Source: JAYSYM01 sp964543475 (GTDB lineage Bacteria; Bdellovibrionota; Bdellovibrionia; Bdellovibrionales; JAMPXM01). Taken from it: a stretch of DNA of 64,000 nt. Position 1 is the first letter of the stretch, and every line of letters starts with the position of its first letter. Below, one piece after another: positions 33,592 to 43,437 of this stretch. A program made the position numbers and the translations under genes. The stretch covers positions 62,001-126,000 of the forward strand of contig CAZIYJ010000001.1 of the NCBI GenBank assembly GCA_964543475.1, in the 5' to 3' direction. A model generated the notes under the pieces. That model did no database searches, was not told where the DNA came from, and was given only the letters and a program-made list of their open reading frames with translations.

Positions 33592-36303
33592 TCAGAGGCG
33601 CAGCATCGGCTGACACTGTTCATGTAGCCCGTTTCGCTGGTTAGTTCGATCAGACTGAATCACCCGCTGTAATCGGCGAACGAAAGTATCGCCAGAGTAC
33701 TTCTCACCCTTTTCATCAGGGGCGAAGATAAACCCTGCCTGCTTCTGCATGATACTTCTAAAGTCTTCCAGGGAGTCTGGCGAGCATCGCGACAGATCAT
33801 GAAGCTGATCAAATATGACCGTAGACCCGCTGCGGAACTCATTTACGATGGTTCCGCTCTTAGCCTCATACAATGCCTTAATCGACTTTAGCGCATTCGT
33901 TCGGTTCGTCGTTGCGATCGCCGAGATCAAATTAATGATTCCGAGACGATCAGTCGACGGTTTATACCAGCGCTCCTTCACCCAATCGATTGGAGTACTA
34001 AGATACTTTCTCCAGTCGTCTAGTGGCGGCTCTCCGGTCAGCAGGAGTCGAGCAAAGACCATTTTCTGCTTCCACTCGGTGTTCGCAGTCCCATTTGAAA
34101 CGTCGTTGATCGTATTTTTCATGATTGGGAAAATCGCCCAGGCTTCGTCGTTTTCAAGTACGCCCGATTTATCAATGTCGTAGCGATTAAAAATGCTCTC
34201 CGTGTAATAGATAATCGGCACAACTGTTCGCATTGCAGACGAGTCCATATGATTATTCGTATGCCCAAGCGGACGAGCCGCATTCTCAATCGACTTTTCA
34301 AACTCTTCGTATTTGTTCTGTTGCTTGAGCTGCTCAACGAACTTTGCCATTCCTGGTAAGTTTGAGAAATATCGTCCAAAGTAGCCTTTTAAGTGACGGC
34401 GGAAAGCATTGATCTCAACTTTCTCTTCACCAAAAATATCTTCTTGCATCATGCTTCCGCGCGGAACACTTGCTTTCCAAATAGCGCGAGCATTGTGAAG
34501 AATATCTGTCGCATGTTTTCCGGACGCTGAAACAAAGTTGAACCACTCTACGCCCTCGCGATACTTGATATAGTCATCACCGTTTGAATTCGACATGAAC
34601 AAGTTAGCTTCCATGAACGTACGATGCCCAGAGCGCTGACTACGAGGATCAGCCGCACCCAAATCAAAACCAATTTTTCGCATATCACGATAAAGTGCTT
34701 CGGCTTCGTCAGTCGTTAAGCCCTCAATTTTACGCGCACGATTGATATCAGCAGTGAATGATCTCAACACCAACTCTACCGTCACTCGCGTCTGATTGAG
34801 ACGGATAAGATCGCTCAGTTGATATTGAGCATCGCGCACATCGTTCCCGATAAATGGAGCCTCAAGATTTGTTTTCTGATTCGGCGAATTTACGCGAGCG
34901 TAAAGGAGTGCACGTTTAGTTGGGTCAAGTATGATCAAGAATTCCTTGATCGCGACAATCCGAGTAATTCTCTTGAGAACTTCTTGATTTCCCTCTGCCT
35001 TAGACGCTTCGACTACTTTTAAAATATTTGTGAGATCCGACGAGAGCTCTAATCCCGTTCTTGCGTCGCTAGATTTAAATAGTTCGCGCGACAATGCCAT
35101 GCCATAAATCCAATTGTACATATAGTAGTGCAATGCTGACACTTCAATATCGCCAATTCCCATTGGGCGATTTCGCTCGATTGCCGAATCGTTTTTAAAA
35201 GCGTTAATGCGGCTTGGTCGAAGTACATTCGTGAACAGTTTTGGATAAATAGTCGCAAGCGATGTTAGCTTTATGTTGAGCGGAAGGTGACCACTAACTT
35301 TTTCGTAATTTGCAATCAGCTCATGAATACTCTCACTCGGAACCATTTTGTTTTCATTGTGAGCCACGGCTTGTCTCAAGAGAGCAACGAAATCAGAGAC
35401 GATTCCCGCAGCGACTGGCACAGTATGGCCCTCGCCCATGGTTCGGCCCGAAAGACCATATTTATATCGAAGCATCATTCCATATATTTTAGCTGACGTT
35501 TTTAAAAGAGCGATCCACTCGGTCGGCTGAATCTTGTCTTTTGGTCCACTGATTAAAATCGACTTTAAGTTGCTTGCGAGAATCGGAAAGTCATTGAGAC
35601 TTTTTAAGATGCGCTCTTCTTCTAAAAGATCGAGTGATGGACTGCGAATTGTCTTTATTAAATCAAAGATTCGATTGATCGCTAATGGCGATCCATCTTT
35701 TCCGTCGCACTTCACGCTTACTTTATCAACGAAAACATTGAGTGCACTAACGGCCTGCTCAATTCTCTCGAATGAAACATTATCGGCAGGTTTGCTTCGG
35801 CCAAGCAAAATATCCATGTGCGGATCAAGGGCGCGAATATTGGTTTTAATCGAAAGAAGAAACTCTTTAACTTTCTCAATCTCAGTTCGGGTGATGTTAT
35901 TTGCTCGACCGCCCATGGCTGTCGATTTGATTTCAAAGCCAATCGAAAGTAGTCGACTTGAGAAACTATTTTCGTCAGCGAAATAGTCGATTATAAATCG
36001 TTGAATTTCTTCAAGTGTATAACCCGCTCCAGAGCTTTGCCCTTTAGTTTTTGAGGTAAAGGCGTCCACTGCTTTAACCAAGCAAGAAAACACATCCTCT
36101 ACGCGGTCGACAGATTCGTTTCCCTCGACATAATCGAGCATGATTTTTTTAGTATCGCTAAGACAAGCCGTATCACCCATTCGCAACGCGCGGGGTTCAG
36201 TAACCTTACTGTTCTTGTCTTTTAAAAACGAGCAACCTGGTAGTGAAAGGCTCACGACCATAATTACAAACAATAGAGCTGACTGTTTTAGGCTTTTCAT
36301 CAC
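33592..36303 (-). CDS. Large lipoprotein with an EF-hand-like loop, unknown
   Basis: The 903-residue protein starts with a lipoprotein signal ending in SLPGC (Cys24; a second Met is at residue 2). It is mostly alpha-helical with no obvious repeats. Around residue 740 the sequence RYDIDKSGVLENDEAW fits an EF-hand calcium loop (D-x-D-x-S-G-x-L-x-x-D-E), suggesting calcium binding outside the cytoplasm. No catalytic motif was recognised. It is transcribed alone, with about 145 bases on the glnN side. The family appears lineage-specific as far as I can tell. Confidence 0.75.
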   Translation of the reverse strand: MMKSLKQSALLFVIMVVSLSLPGCSFLKDKNSKVTEPRALRMGDTACLSDTKKIMLDYVEGNESVDRVEDVFSCLVKAVDAFTSKTKGQSSGAGYTLEEIQRFIIDYFADENSFSSRLLSIGFEIKSTAMGGRANNITRTEIEKVKEFLLSIKTNIRALDPHMDILLGRSKPADNVSFERIEQAVSALNVFVDKVSVKCDGKDGSPLAINRIFDLIKTIRSPSLDLLEEERILKSLNDFPILASNLKSILISGPKDKIQPTEWIALLKTSAKIYGMMLRYKYGLSGRTMGEGHTVPVAAGIVSDFVALLRQAVAHNENKMVPSESIHELIANYEKVSGHLPLNIKLTSLATIYPKLFTNVLRPSRINAFKNDSAIERNRPMGIGDIEVSALHYYMYNWIYGMALSRELFKSSDARTGLELSSDLTNILKVVEASKAEGNQEVLKRITRIVAIKEFLIILDPTKRALLYARVNSPNQKTNLEAPFIGNDVRDAQYQLSDLIRLNQTRVTVELVLRSFTADINRARKIEGLTTDEAEALYRDMRKIGFDLGAADPRSQRSGHRTFMEANLFMSNSNGDDYIKYREGVEWFNFVSASGKHATDILHNARAIWKASVPRGSMMQEDIFGEEKVEINAFRRHLKGYFGRYFSNLPGMAKFVEQLKQQNKYEEFEKSIENAARPLGHTNNHMDSSAMRTVVPIIYYTESIFNRYDIDKSGVLENDEAWAIFPIMKNTINDVSNGTANTEWKQKMVFARLLLTGEPPLDDWRKYLSTPIDWVKERWYKPSTDRLGIINLISAIATTNRTNALKSIKALYEAKSGTIVNEFRSGSTVIFDQLHDLSRCSPDSLEDFRSIMQKQAGFIFAPDEKGEKYSGDTFVRRLQRVIQSDRTNQRNGLHEQCQPMLRL

Positions 36304-36471
36304 CCAGGATACTTTTGCAACTACCTTGCCGAAACGAATGACCTCAGTGTCAATAAGTTAGACACCCATATCGGCTATAGCGACCATTACGGGAGAATCA
36401 TTAACGTGAATTTAAAGCGGCATTCGAAAGGACGTATTTTGCCAACAAAGTGCAAACTTTAGATAGTTAGC

Positions 36472-37008
36472 TTAGAGCGCGACGCTGAATTGCTTTTCGA
36501 AACTAGAGTTAAAAACTGACACGGCTTTAGCACAAACCTTTGTTTGCTCGAGCTTCTGCGCAAGTCGTGAGTCTTTACAAATCGAGCTAACTGACTCGAT
36601 TTTCGCCTCGCCTTTTTTAATTCGGAACAACGTTAAGTGCGAACGGAATCCGCCTTGAAACGAGCGAGTCGAAAGCTCTTCAGAAATTTCCTTTGAAACT
36701 GCTGCGAACTCATTTCCTACTTCAAATGAAAGCGCGACGTAGTCATAGCCAGTAGTTTGACCTTCGAGAACTTCGACGCCAGCTACTTGAGCTTCAAGTT
36801 TATGTTCGGCAATTCTCTTCGCCACCTGAGCAAGAACGGCCTTCTCACAGTTTCCGAGAACATAAGCTAACGAAACATGGAGATCGTTTTGACTACGCTC
36901 AACATTGATTCCGTGCGAAGCGAGTGCTGCTGCGATCGATTCGCAAAGCCCCTCAACTGTCTGCGGGTTAATGTCGACTGAAATGTAGGGTTGTGTTACT
37001 TGTTCCAT
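36472..37008 (-). CDS. 2H phosphoesterase-like protein
   Basis: The 178-residue cytoplasmic protein has two H-x-S/T motifs about 80 residues apart: LHVSLAYV (His44, Ser46) and SHLTLFRI (His124, Thr126). This pair defines the 2H phosphoesterase superfamily, which includes RNA 2',3'-cyclic phosphodiesterase (ThpR, formerly 2'-5' RNA ligase) and AKAP18-like proteins. RNA-end or cyclic-nucleotide processing is therefore likely, but the exact substrate cannot be read from the sequence. It is divergent from the next hydrolase gene. Confidence 0.75.
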   Translation of the reverse strand: MEQVTQPYISVDINPQTVEGLCESIAAALASHGINVERSQNDLHVSLAYVLGNCEKAVLAQVAKRIAEHKLEAQVAGVEVLEGQTTGYDYVALSFEVGNEFAAVSKEISEELSTRSFQGGFRSHLTLFRIKKGEAKIESVSSICKDSRLAQKLEQTKVCAKAVSVFNSSFEKQFSVAL

Positions 37009-37098
37009 AAATTAGTTATAGCGTTAATCTGACTTGTGAATGAACATTCACAATACCTTCACGTGCATAAACCTAACTGAAGAAACTGACGAGAAAAA

Positions 37099-38100
37099 GT
37101 GACTCACAGAGCGGGACAAATAGTACAGTTTAAATTAACTCGAGACATTCTACCCTGCGCTCCGCCGCTTTGGGCGAACTCTGGCCACCTTCAAACCTTG
37201 CTTGGGCACCTTATTCCATCACCACGTTTCATGTCGACCGATGGCAATAGAATCGAACTCGAAGTAAGTGGTGGAGATAAAGTCATTGCACATTACTTTG
37301 AAGGAACGTCAGACAAAATAGTTTATCTTTTTCACGGACTCGGCGGTTACAGCCACGCAAGTTACATGCAGCGGTCAGCGTTGATCGCGCAAAAACTTGG
37401 TCATTCGATTTTCATGTTTAATCATCGAGGTTGTGGAGAAGGAAGCGGGTTAGCGCGCGAGCCTTATCACTCAGGGAGAGCTGAAGATCTAAGTGCGATG
37501 ATCGCATACGGAAGAAAGCTCCACCCTGAAAAACTTCATGTAGCAATTGGGTTTTCATTAAGCGCAAACGCACTGTTGTTACTTGCTGCTGGCCAGAGAG
37601 CAACAATTCTTCCCGATGCGGCGATTGCAGTGAACGCTCCCATTAATTTAGCTCGCGCAGGTGAACTTCTAAAAAGTGGATTTAACCGAGTTTACGATCT
37701 AAGTTTTATGATCGATGCGCGCGGAGCACTTCGCAGTCGCCACCTCCACGAACCCAACTTGAAAAATCTCTCGATTCCACTTCTTGCAACCCTCACAGAG
37801 TTCGATGATCTCTATACCGCACCCTACGGAGGCTTTCGCGATCGCGAAGACTATTACAAAACCTGTTCGGCTGCGCAGTACTTGCCCGACATTAAAATAC
37901 CGACAGTAATAATCACCGCTCAAGATGATCCATTCGTTGATTTTGAAGATTACAAGAATGCAAGCTTTTCAAAATTCTGCATTCCGCATTTCGAGAGACA
38001 CGGAGGGCACATGGGCTATCTTTCCAAGAGCGGCGCAGTTCCTGGGACCGGTCGCTGGCTCGACTTCGCCCTTGAAACTTATCTTCGCGCACTGGATTAG
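37099..38100 (+). CDS. Alpha/beta hydrolase, YheT family
   Basis: The 333-residue protein begins with the YheT-type entry PCAPPLWANSGHLQTLLGHL. The fold's signature elements follow: oxyanion region LFHGLGGYSHASYM, nucleophile elbow GFSLSAN with Ser153, acid DDPF (Asp276/277) and the catalytic His in HGGHMGY (His304). YheT-like enzymes are predicted esterases of unknown natural substrate. The GTG start at 37099 lacks a strong ribosome binding site, but no better start exists in frame. An envelope lipoprotein gene lies 71 bases downstream on the same strand. Confidence 0.88.
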   Translation: MTHRAGQIVQFKLTRDILPCAPPLWANSGHLQTLLGHLIPSPRFMSTDGNRIELEVSGGDKVIAHYFEGTSDKIVYLFHGLGGYSHASYMQRSALIAQKLGHSIFMFNHRGCGEGSGLAREPYHSGRAEDLSAMIAYGRKLHPEKLHVAIGFSLSANALLLLAAGQRATILPDAAIAVNAPINLARAGELLKSGFNRVYDLSFMIDARGALRSRHLHEPNLKNLSIPLLATLTEFDDLYTAPYGGFRDREDYYKTCSAAQYLPDIKIPTVIITAQDDPFVDFEDYKNASFSKFCIPHFERHGGHMGYLSKSGAVPGTGRWLDFALETYLRALD

Positions 38101-38171
38101 TCCAAAGTCGAGCAGAAGAATTAGACCTTGAGAACAGAGACTCAAGACTCACTCGTTGATAGCATAGATAA

Positions 38172-40286
38172 ATGATCAAAGTTCTTGTGATTGCCCTGGT
38201 TATCTTCACTACGACTGGGTGCCAATCGACTTCTCGAAAACCAGCCTCTCATTCACCGCAAGTAGAAGCTGAAGCACTGAATGCCTATCACCAACAGTTG
38301 CAGATGAATTTCTTAGAAGAGAGACGAGCTTCTGCTGAGCGAAAGTTCAAACGTTCACGTTCAAACGATGACACGGAACTTTTAACTGCCGAGAAAGATC
38401 TCAAAGCTGCGGAGGTTTCGCTAAAAGCGTGGCGAGACTCTTTGAGCCGGCAAGCGAATCGATCCACTTATCCAGTTCTGAGTAAGCTTGAATACAATTC
38501 TCCTTGGCGAACGCAGACAGAGGTATTTGAAGTCACCAATATCAACAATTTTGCATTCAACTCTTCCCTGCCGACACGCAAATACTTTATGGCAACTCCT
38601 GGCACGAGACTCTATGAGCTCGAGCTTCAACAAACTGTGACCGCAAAAAAATTATGGCTCGAATCCGAAATTACCTGCGATCACGCGTTTGAACTTTCAT
38701 TCGACAAAAAGATCAAACGATTCACTGCGGGAAGTACTGCGGGATTCAAATGGGAAAGCGAAGAAGAAGACCCAGAGCTTCGACTGCGCTTGCGAGACCA
38801 AAACTCGCGATGTTCATTTAGATTCAAGGAACAAAATTCAAATACATGGGCCGGCGTACAGCTGAGACCTGAATCTGAACAGTTTGGTGATTTAGCAAAA
38901 CTCACCCGTCAATTTCAAGTTTGCTCGTTACCTAGTTCGGAAGGGCTTAAGGGCGTCGAAAAATTCTTCCTGACTCCAGAATTTAGCTCAATGACTTGTC
39001 CTGAGTCCGCCGAGATGTCTCTTGCTGAACAACCCATTCAGGGTCTTACAGAAAGAATTCGCATTCTCACCGGATCTGAGCTTCCTCATTCGGTGATCGA
39101 GTCTCGAAATCCATTTGTCGAACTCGATTTTTCTAAAGCACCGAAGCTCGATATGATCGTGGTGACTTCACTGGTGTTTAGAAGTGACTTCTACGGGCAA
39201 CTTCTTGCGAGAGCAATGCTCTGGCATGCTCAGCGCGGAACAATCGTACGAATTTTGAATTCGAAAGTATTAGAGCTTAAAAAAGATCGTGAAATGTTCA
39301 GATTCATGACTGCAATCTCGGATAACGTAAAAATACAAACTTATGCTTTCGACTCTACCAATGGTCGAATCAAGAGCAAGATCAATGAGCTTCATCGAGT
39401 GAGTCACGTAAAGCTCTTTGCAACACTTTCTCGTACAGATCCAGAAGCCAACGTTGTGATTATCGGCGGAAGAAATGTTCATGAGGGATACATCTTGCCG
39501 GTTGCTATTGAGCGGCTTGGTCTCCCCCAACTTATCGACTATTTAAACGGCGAAGACTCTTACCTCTATTATCTTGATGTCGAAGCGATTGTTCGATCAA
39601 AAGATTTTGCCGAAACTGCGATCGCTCACTTCCTCACGTTTTGGCAGCGTCAGCCTGATGCTTTTATCCGAAGCTCTAGTCTGATTCTTTCTTCAGGAGC
39701 AGAGGCAGATCCGAATTACTTCAGTACCAGTACTCCTCTTGTTCGGCACATTCTCTCGTTACCTTACAAAGACGGGCGTGAGCTCAACGATGTTTACGCA
39801 GATTTGATAGATAGTGCCGAAAGAGAAATTAAAATTACTACTCCCTATTTTTTACCTACGAAAAAAGTTGGGAAGGCTCTCGAGCGTGCCGCTAAGCGCG
39901 GAGTTGATATCTCGATCATCACGAAGACTGAGATTACTGGAGACAATCCTCAATTTGACCATCTCACCAGTGCCGCCAACCAAATTTCCTCAAACAAGTA
40001 CTGGAAGAAACTCAATCTTTACGATTACGTCGTTCCCAAAACACTTCTTCACTCAAAACTAATTCTCGTCGACGGAAAATTGGCAGTGATTGGCTCTGTA
40101 AATCTTAATCGCCGAAGCTTCTATCACGATGTAGAAAATGCAGCCGTCATTTACAGCCCAGCCTTCACCGCCAAACTGCTAGCTGAGTACGATCTCTTTC
40201 TCAAATCGAGCAAACCTGTTGAGGCTAAAAAGAAAATCTCATTCTTAAAACGGCTCATCGTAAGTATTATCGATAAAGAGCTCTAA
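38172..40286 (+). CDS. Lipoprotein with phospholipase D/cardiolipin-synthase-like domains
   Basis: This 704-residue protein has a lipobox (IFTTTGC, Cys17) and a coiled N-terminal part (EERRASAERKFKRS). Two PLD half-domains follow. The second has a textbook HKD motif, HSKLILVDGKLAVIGSVN. The first reads HVKLFATLSR, then VVIIGGRNVHEGY, a looser version with its Asp displaced. The enzyme would hydrolyse or transfer phosphatidyl groups; because it is lipid-anchored outside the inner membrane, it could act on the outer leaflet or on another cell. Activity is inferred. A polysaccharide-deacetylase lipoprotein follows 72 bases later. Confidence 0.88.
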   Translation: MIKVLVIALVIFTTTGCQSTSRKPASHSPQVEAEALNAYHQQLQMNFLEERRASAERKFKRSRSNDDTELLTAEKDLKAAEVSLKAWRDSLSRQANRSTYPVLSKLEYNSPWRTQTEVFEVTNINNFAFNSSLPTRKYFMATPGTRLYELELQQTVTAKKLWLESEITCDHAFELSFDKKIKRFTAGSTAGFKWESEEEDPELRLRLRDQNSRCSFRFKEQNSNTWAGVQLRPESEQFGDLAKLTRQFQVCSLPSSEGLKGVEKFFLTPEFSSMTCPESAEMSLAEQPIQGLTERIRILTGSELPHSVIESRNPFVELDFSKAPKLDMIVVTSLVFRSDFYGQLLARAMLWHAQRGTIVRILNSKVLELKKDREMFRFMTAISDNVKIQTYAFDSTNGRIKSKINELHRVSHVKLFATLSRTDPEANVVIIGGRNVHEGYILPVAIERLGLPQLIDYLNGEDSYLYYLDVEAIVRSKDFAETAIAHFLTFWQRQPDAFIRSSSLILSSGAEADPNYFSTSTPLVRHILSLPYKDGRELNDVYADLIDSAEREIKITTPYFLPTKKVGKALERAAKRGVDISIITKTEITGDNPQFDHLTSAANQISSNKYWKKLNLYDYVVPKTLLHSKLILVDGKLAVIGSVNLNRRSFYHDVENAAVIYSPAFTAKLLAEYDLFLKSSKPVEAKKKISFLKRLIVSIIDKEL

Positions 40287-40358
40287 CAAGACCCAAGTCC
40301 TGTTGAGCTTCGACCGACCTACCTTCACAATGAACGAATACCTCGAAGGAGAACTTTA

Positions 40359-41828
40359 ATGTTCAAACGCCTCGTATTTGTCAGCGCCATTGCCTTTGCA
40401 CTTGTTTCTTGTACTAGCACTCCGATTCAGTTGAGTGAAAATGAAATTGCGCAATATCGCGCACCCGCTTCAACACTTGATGTGATGGAACAAAAATTTC
40501 AAAACGTCATGCAAGATGTAAGCTCATCAGCGAAAACAAAGACCAACTATATTAGCCGTCTTCTTAACATTAACTACCGAATCGAAGGTGAAGTTCTTAG
40601 TTACGAAAAAGAGTTGGATCAAGCAATTCAGCGTCGCCGAGGTGATCCGAACTATTCATTCACTCCTCATGCGAGCGAAACCTATTACCGCATGATGCAG
40701 CTTCGGTTCTTGGCCGATGAACAAATTGCAACGCTCGTGCACATCTACAGTCGTCTGTATGAAACAGCAACTGACGTGCAACTTCCAGAAGCACTTCGAA
40801 GTCGTGCACAAAGAATTCTTGGCGGACTCAATTTATCACTTCGCCAATTATCGGGTGCTGATCGTCTTCAAGCGCTTGAGCTCTTCGAATCACTTCAAGA
40901 AGTTGCTCGTCGCTATCAGGGCTCAGCTCTTCCAATTCCTAAAGATCGTTTGCCCGCTTCGGCCCGCACTGAGTGGCGAGAAGTCGAATCTGCATTTGCA
41001 CCGTTTGAAAAAGACGATGTATCTCACTTACGTCGTAAGCACAGCAAAGAGACTATGAAGAACGCAGAGGCGGCGAGCGCATCACATGAAATCGTCTTAG
41101 AGCCTCTCACGAATATTCCACAGGCAGATCGATCACCAAGTTCAGAAAAGTACTCACCCGGCACTGGAACATACGGAAACATAATTGGTCGCTCGTTTCC
41201 AGTTGGCTTATTCAGCTTCACTTACGACGACGGTCCAAATGCGGGATCAACTGTTGAACTTCTCGAGCTTTTAAAATCAACTGGCACTCCTGCAACAATG
41301 TTCTGGTTAACTCAGAATATTGCGCGCTTTCCAGCTACAGTGGAAAAAGCGAAAAGTCTTAAGTTCCCGATCAACAGTCACTCTTGGTCACATCAAAATT
41401 TAGTAAAGTTGAGCTCGCAAGGTTTAGATAAAGAGATCAATCAAGCTGTCAGCGTTGCCCAAGATAAGGTTGGCGTTCAGCCTGCAACCGGCAAGAAATC
41501 GTTTAGATTCTTCCGCTGCCCTTATGGCGCTTGTTACTCACCTGCGTCCCCGGCAATTCGCTCGCGCTTAGCAAATATTGATTTAATTCATGCGTTCTGG
41601 ACAGTCGACAGCCTTGACTGGAAATACTCGAAGGACCCTGAGCGTGTTTATCAATTAACGATCAAAGGTATGCAGGCATCGGGCCGCGGAGTTGTGTTAA
41701 TGCACGACATTCACGCATCGACAGTTGTCGCGACTCGAAAAGTGCTTACTTGGATAAAGAGTCAAAAATATCGTCTAGCAACTCTCGAAAACGCTGTTGA
41801 TGAATACAACAAGAGCGTTAAACAATAA
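40359..41828 (+). CDS. Polysaccharide deacetylase (NodB-domain) lipoprotein
   Basis: The 489-residue product has a lipobox (ALVSC, Cys18), a helical N-terminal extension of about 250 residues, and a C-terminal NodB domain. Catalytic motif 1 is TYDDGP (Asp290, Asp291), the metal pair is HSWSH (His341, His345), and motif 3 is RCPYGACY. The final VVLMHDIHAS carries the last catalytic His. Such enzymes remove acetyl groups from peptidoglycan or chitin-like glycans. In Bdellovibrio, deacetylases are known to mark prey peptidoglycan; whether this one does so is inference. AAGGAGAA precedes the ATG. Its stop overlaps the next start (TAATG). Confidence 0.92.
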   Translation: MFKRLVFVSAIAFALVSCTSTPIQLSENEIAQYRAPASTLDVMEQKFQNVMQDVSSSAKTKTNYISRLLNINYRIEGEVLSYEKELDQAIQRRRGDPNYSFTPHASETYYRMMQLRFLADEQIATLVHIYSRLYETATDVQLPEALRSRAQRILGGLNLSLRQLSGADRLQALELFESLQEVARRYQGSALPIPKDRLPASARTEWREVESAFAPFEKDDVSHLRRKHSKETMKNAEAASASHEIVLEPLTNIPQADRSPSSEKYSPGTGTYGNIIGRSFPVGLFSFTYDDGPNAGSTVELLELLKSTGTPATMFWLTQNIARFPATVEKAKSLKFPINSHSWSHQNLVKLSSQGLDKEINQAVSVAQDKVGVQPATGKKSFRFFRCPYGACYSPASPAIRSRLANIDLIHAFWTVDSLDWKYSKDPERVYQLTIKGMQASGRGVVLMHDIHASTVVATRKVLTWIKSQKYRLATLENAVDEYNKSVKQ

Positions 41829-42352
41829 TGCACTTCGCACTTTTGCACTTAGGATTAATCGTCGGATTATTCGTCGGGTTATTCTTCGGCTCATTAGCTT
41901 CGGCCGATACTCCGGCTGACCAATCAATGCTTCGTATATACACTTACGAGCAGCTAGAACAGGCCGCTGATTATCTCGGAGCAAAAGTTGAGAACCCGAC
42001 AGAGAAGCTTCAGTCTTGTGATCCAACGCCAGAAAAAGCCGGGGCTTGGCTCTCAGGCCCTGTACGCGAACTTCTCGATCGCGCTCGGGCTACAGAACTT
42101 AAAAAATTTAGACAAGACTCTAAAAGCTATGTTTCTAAAGTTAAAGGCTGTGCAAGTCGCTGCTCGTGCAACGCCTACAGCTTGATGCTGTCAGATATGT
42201 CTGAAGATTCTGAATCGAATGAGTATAAAGATTTCGATGCGCTAATCACGGATGAATCAAAGAAGCTCACTAAAGAGCAAAGTCTCACGTGTGCTCGCAA
42301 TCTTAAGTGGTTCTGCAAAAGTCCACTTCGCACCTATCTCGTTCAGCAATAA
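41828..42352 (+). CDS. Secreted cysteine-rich protein coupled to the deacetylase, unknown
   Basis: The 174-residue product has a signal peptide with a short repeated motif (LIVGLFVGLFFGSLASA). A mostly helical mature part carries six cysteines, LQSCDPT, GCASRCSC, LTCAR and FCKSP; the cluster C-x3-C-x-C is notable and could bind metal or form disulfides. I recognise no family. Its ATG overlaps the TAA of the deacetylase gene, so the two are translationally coupled and may act together. It converges with the DUF1460 gene, the stops being adjacent. Confidence 0.72.
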   Translation: MHFALLHLGLIVGLFVGLFFGSLASADTPADQSMLRIYTYEQLEQAADYLGAKVENPTEKLQSCDPTPEKAGAWLSGPVRELLDRARATELKKFRQDSKSYVSKVKGCASRCSCNAYSLMLSDMSEDSESNEYKDFDALITDESKKLTKEQSLTCARNLKWFCKSPLRTYLVQQ

Positions 42353-42353
42353 T

Positions 42354-43199
42354 CTAGCGAATGCTAAGTACGTTGATCCCTTGAATGGTCGGCGATTCAA
42401 TTGTTCGCTTAACGTAGTCGAGCAACGGCTCTTCAGTAACTTTGTCATTTAATTTTGCGTGACGGAAGTACACGACGCCATCTCTATGAAACGCAAACCC
42501 TTGATGTGAAATATTTAACTGTGTTCCTGCAACTTCCACTAAATTCCACTTCGGTCGAACGATATTAATTATTGATCCGTGTGGAATTCGATTAAGGATC
42601 TCGGGGTTTTCGACAATTTTATATTTATAAAGGAAAGGAACTTTCTCTATGCTCTTTCCGAATTTTTTTGAAAGCGCGCGAAGCTGTTCTAATTTTTCCG
42701 CTTTCTCTTCATCCGGAATTCCAGCCAAAGAACCCTCGCCAAGCTTTCTGAACCATTCATCTTTTTGAATGAGAGCTTCCGCCATATATGTGCTGTCTGA
42801 ATCGATTGATTGAGTAATATCAACTAGCGTTCCGTTAACTTTGTTATTTCTGATCCAGTCTATTCCCGGCATGTGGTTACGAGTCTCAAAACTCACCACA
42901 CCGCTCTTGTATCGAATCTTATCCATGTTGGTCATGATCGATGCTTTAGTTTTTGCTTTCGCAACTGCGATGACAGTCTCAACAAATGTCGTGCAATCAA
43001 AGGCATCTTCTCTAAAGCGAGGGTCACGATCAAATTTGCCGCCGCTGCCCTCACCAAGCGCTCCGCCTAAATATGGCTGGCCCATAAGGCGCTGTGAATA
43101 TCGATCCATGCGGTCAGCAAGACGCGCATCAGTTGCACGCACTTCTGCCAGCGCAATTGTCGGAAATAGTAGTAAAGCTGCAAGCCAGAGTTTTTTCAC
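42354..43199 (-). CDS. DUF1460 (amidase-like) secreted protein
   Basis: GTG 43199 gives the signal peptide VKKLWLAALLLFPTIALA and a 281-residue product; a TTG at 43250 would add a non-signal-like N-tail. The DUF1460 domain (N-acetylmuramoyl-L-alanine amidase-like, NlpC/P60-related fold) is seen as AFDCTTFVETVIA with nucleophile Cys69. ETRNHMPGIDWI and SHQGFAFHRDG follow, the latter supplying a candidate His. The family includes peptidoglycan-peptide hydrolases in the periplasm. It lies tail to tail with the deacetylase operon, forming an envelope-remodelling cluster. Confidence 0.85.
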   Translation of the reverse strand: MKKLWLAALLLFPTIALAEVRATDARLADRMDRYSQRLMGQPYLGGALGEGSGGKFDRDPRFREDAFDCTTFVETVIAVAKAKTKASIMTNMDKIRYKSGVVSFETRNHMPGIDWIRNNKVNGTLVDITQSIDSDSTYMAEALIQKDEWFRKLGEGSLAGIPDEEKAEKLEQLRALSKKFGKSIEKVPFLYKYKIVENPEILNRIPHGSIINIVRPKWNLVEVAGTQLNISHQGFAFHRDGVVYFRHAKLNDKVTEEPLLDYVKRTIESPTIQGINVLSIR

Positions 43200-43437
43200 A
43201 AACGCTCTAGAGTGCCAGAAGAGTGCCGGGCTATTTAGACCAGTAAACAAATCTAACCCCCGACAGCTGTCAAAAGCTTAGTCGAAGGCTCAATTTCAGC
43301 CCTGCAGAATGATGGAGTTTAAGTGTGTCCTAGGCGCGCATTTGTTTATGAAAGACAATTTAAAAAATGCAGATCTGCGAAGCGATTTAGCGACCGGAAT
43401 GAGAAGTTTAATCGAACTTTTCGCTCCGGGAGGACTC

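Noticed and set aside
33815..34183. 122-codon plus-strand frame inside the 903-residue lipoprotein gene
   Set aside because: It is opposite a longer frame with a lipobox and has no RBS or domain.
35534..35986. 150-codon plus-strand frame opposite the same lipoprotein gene
   Set aside because: Antisense shadow; Ser/Arg-rich translation without recognisable features.
42841..43281. 146-codon plus-strand frame over DUF1460
   Set aside because: The minus-strand frame has the DUF1460 catalytic motif and a signal peptide; the plus frame is a shadow.
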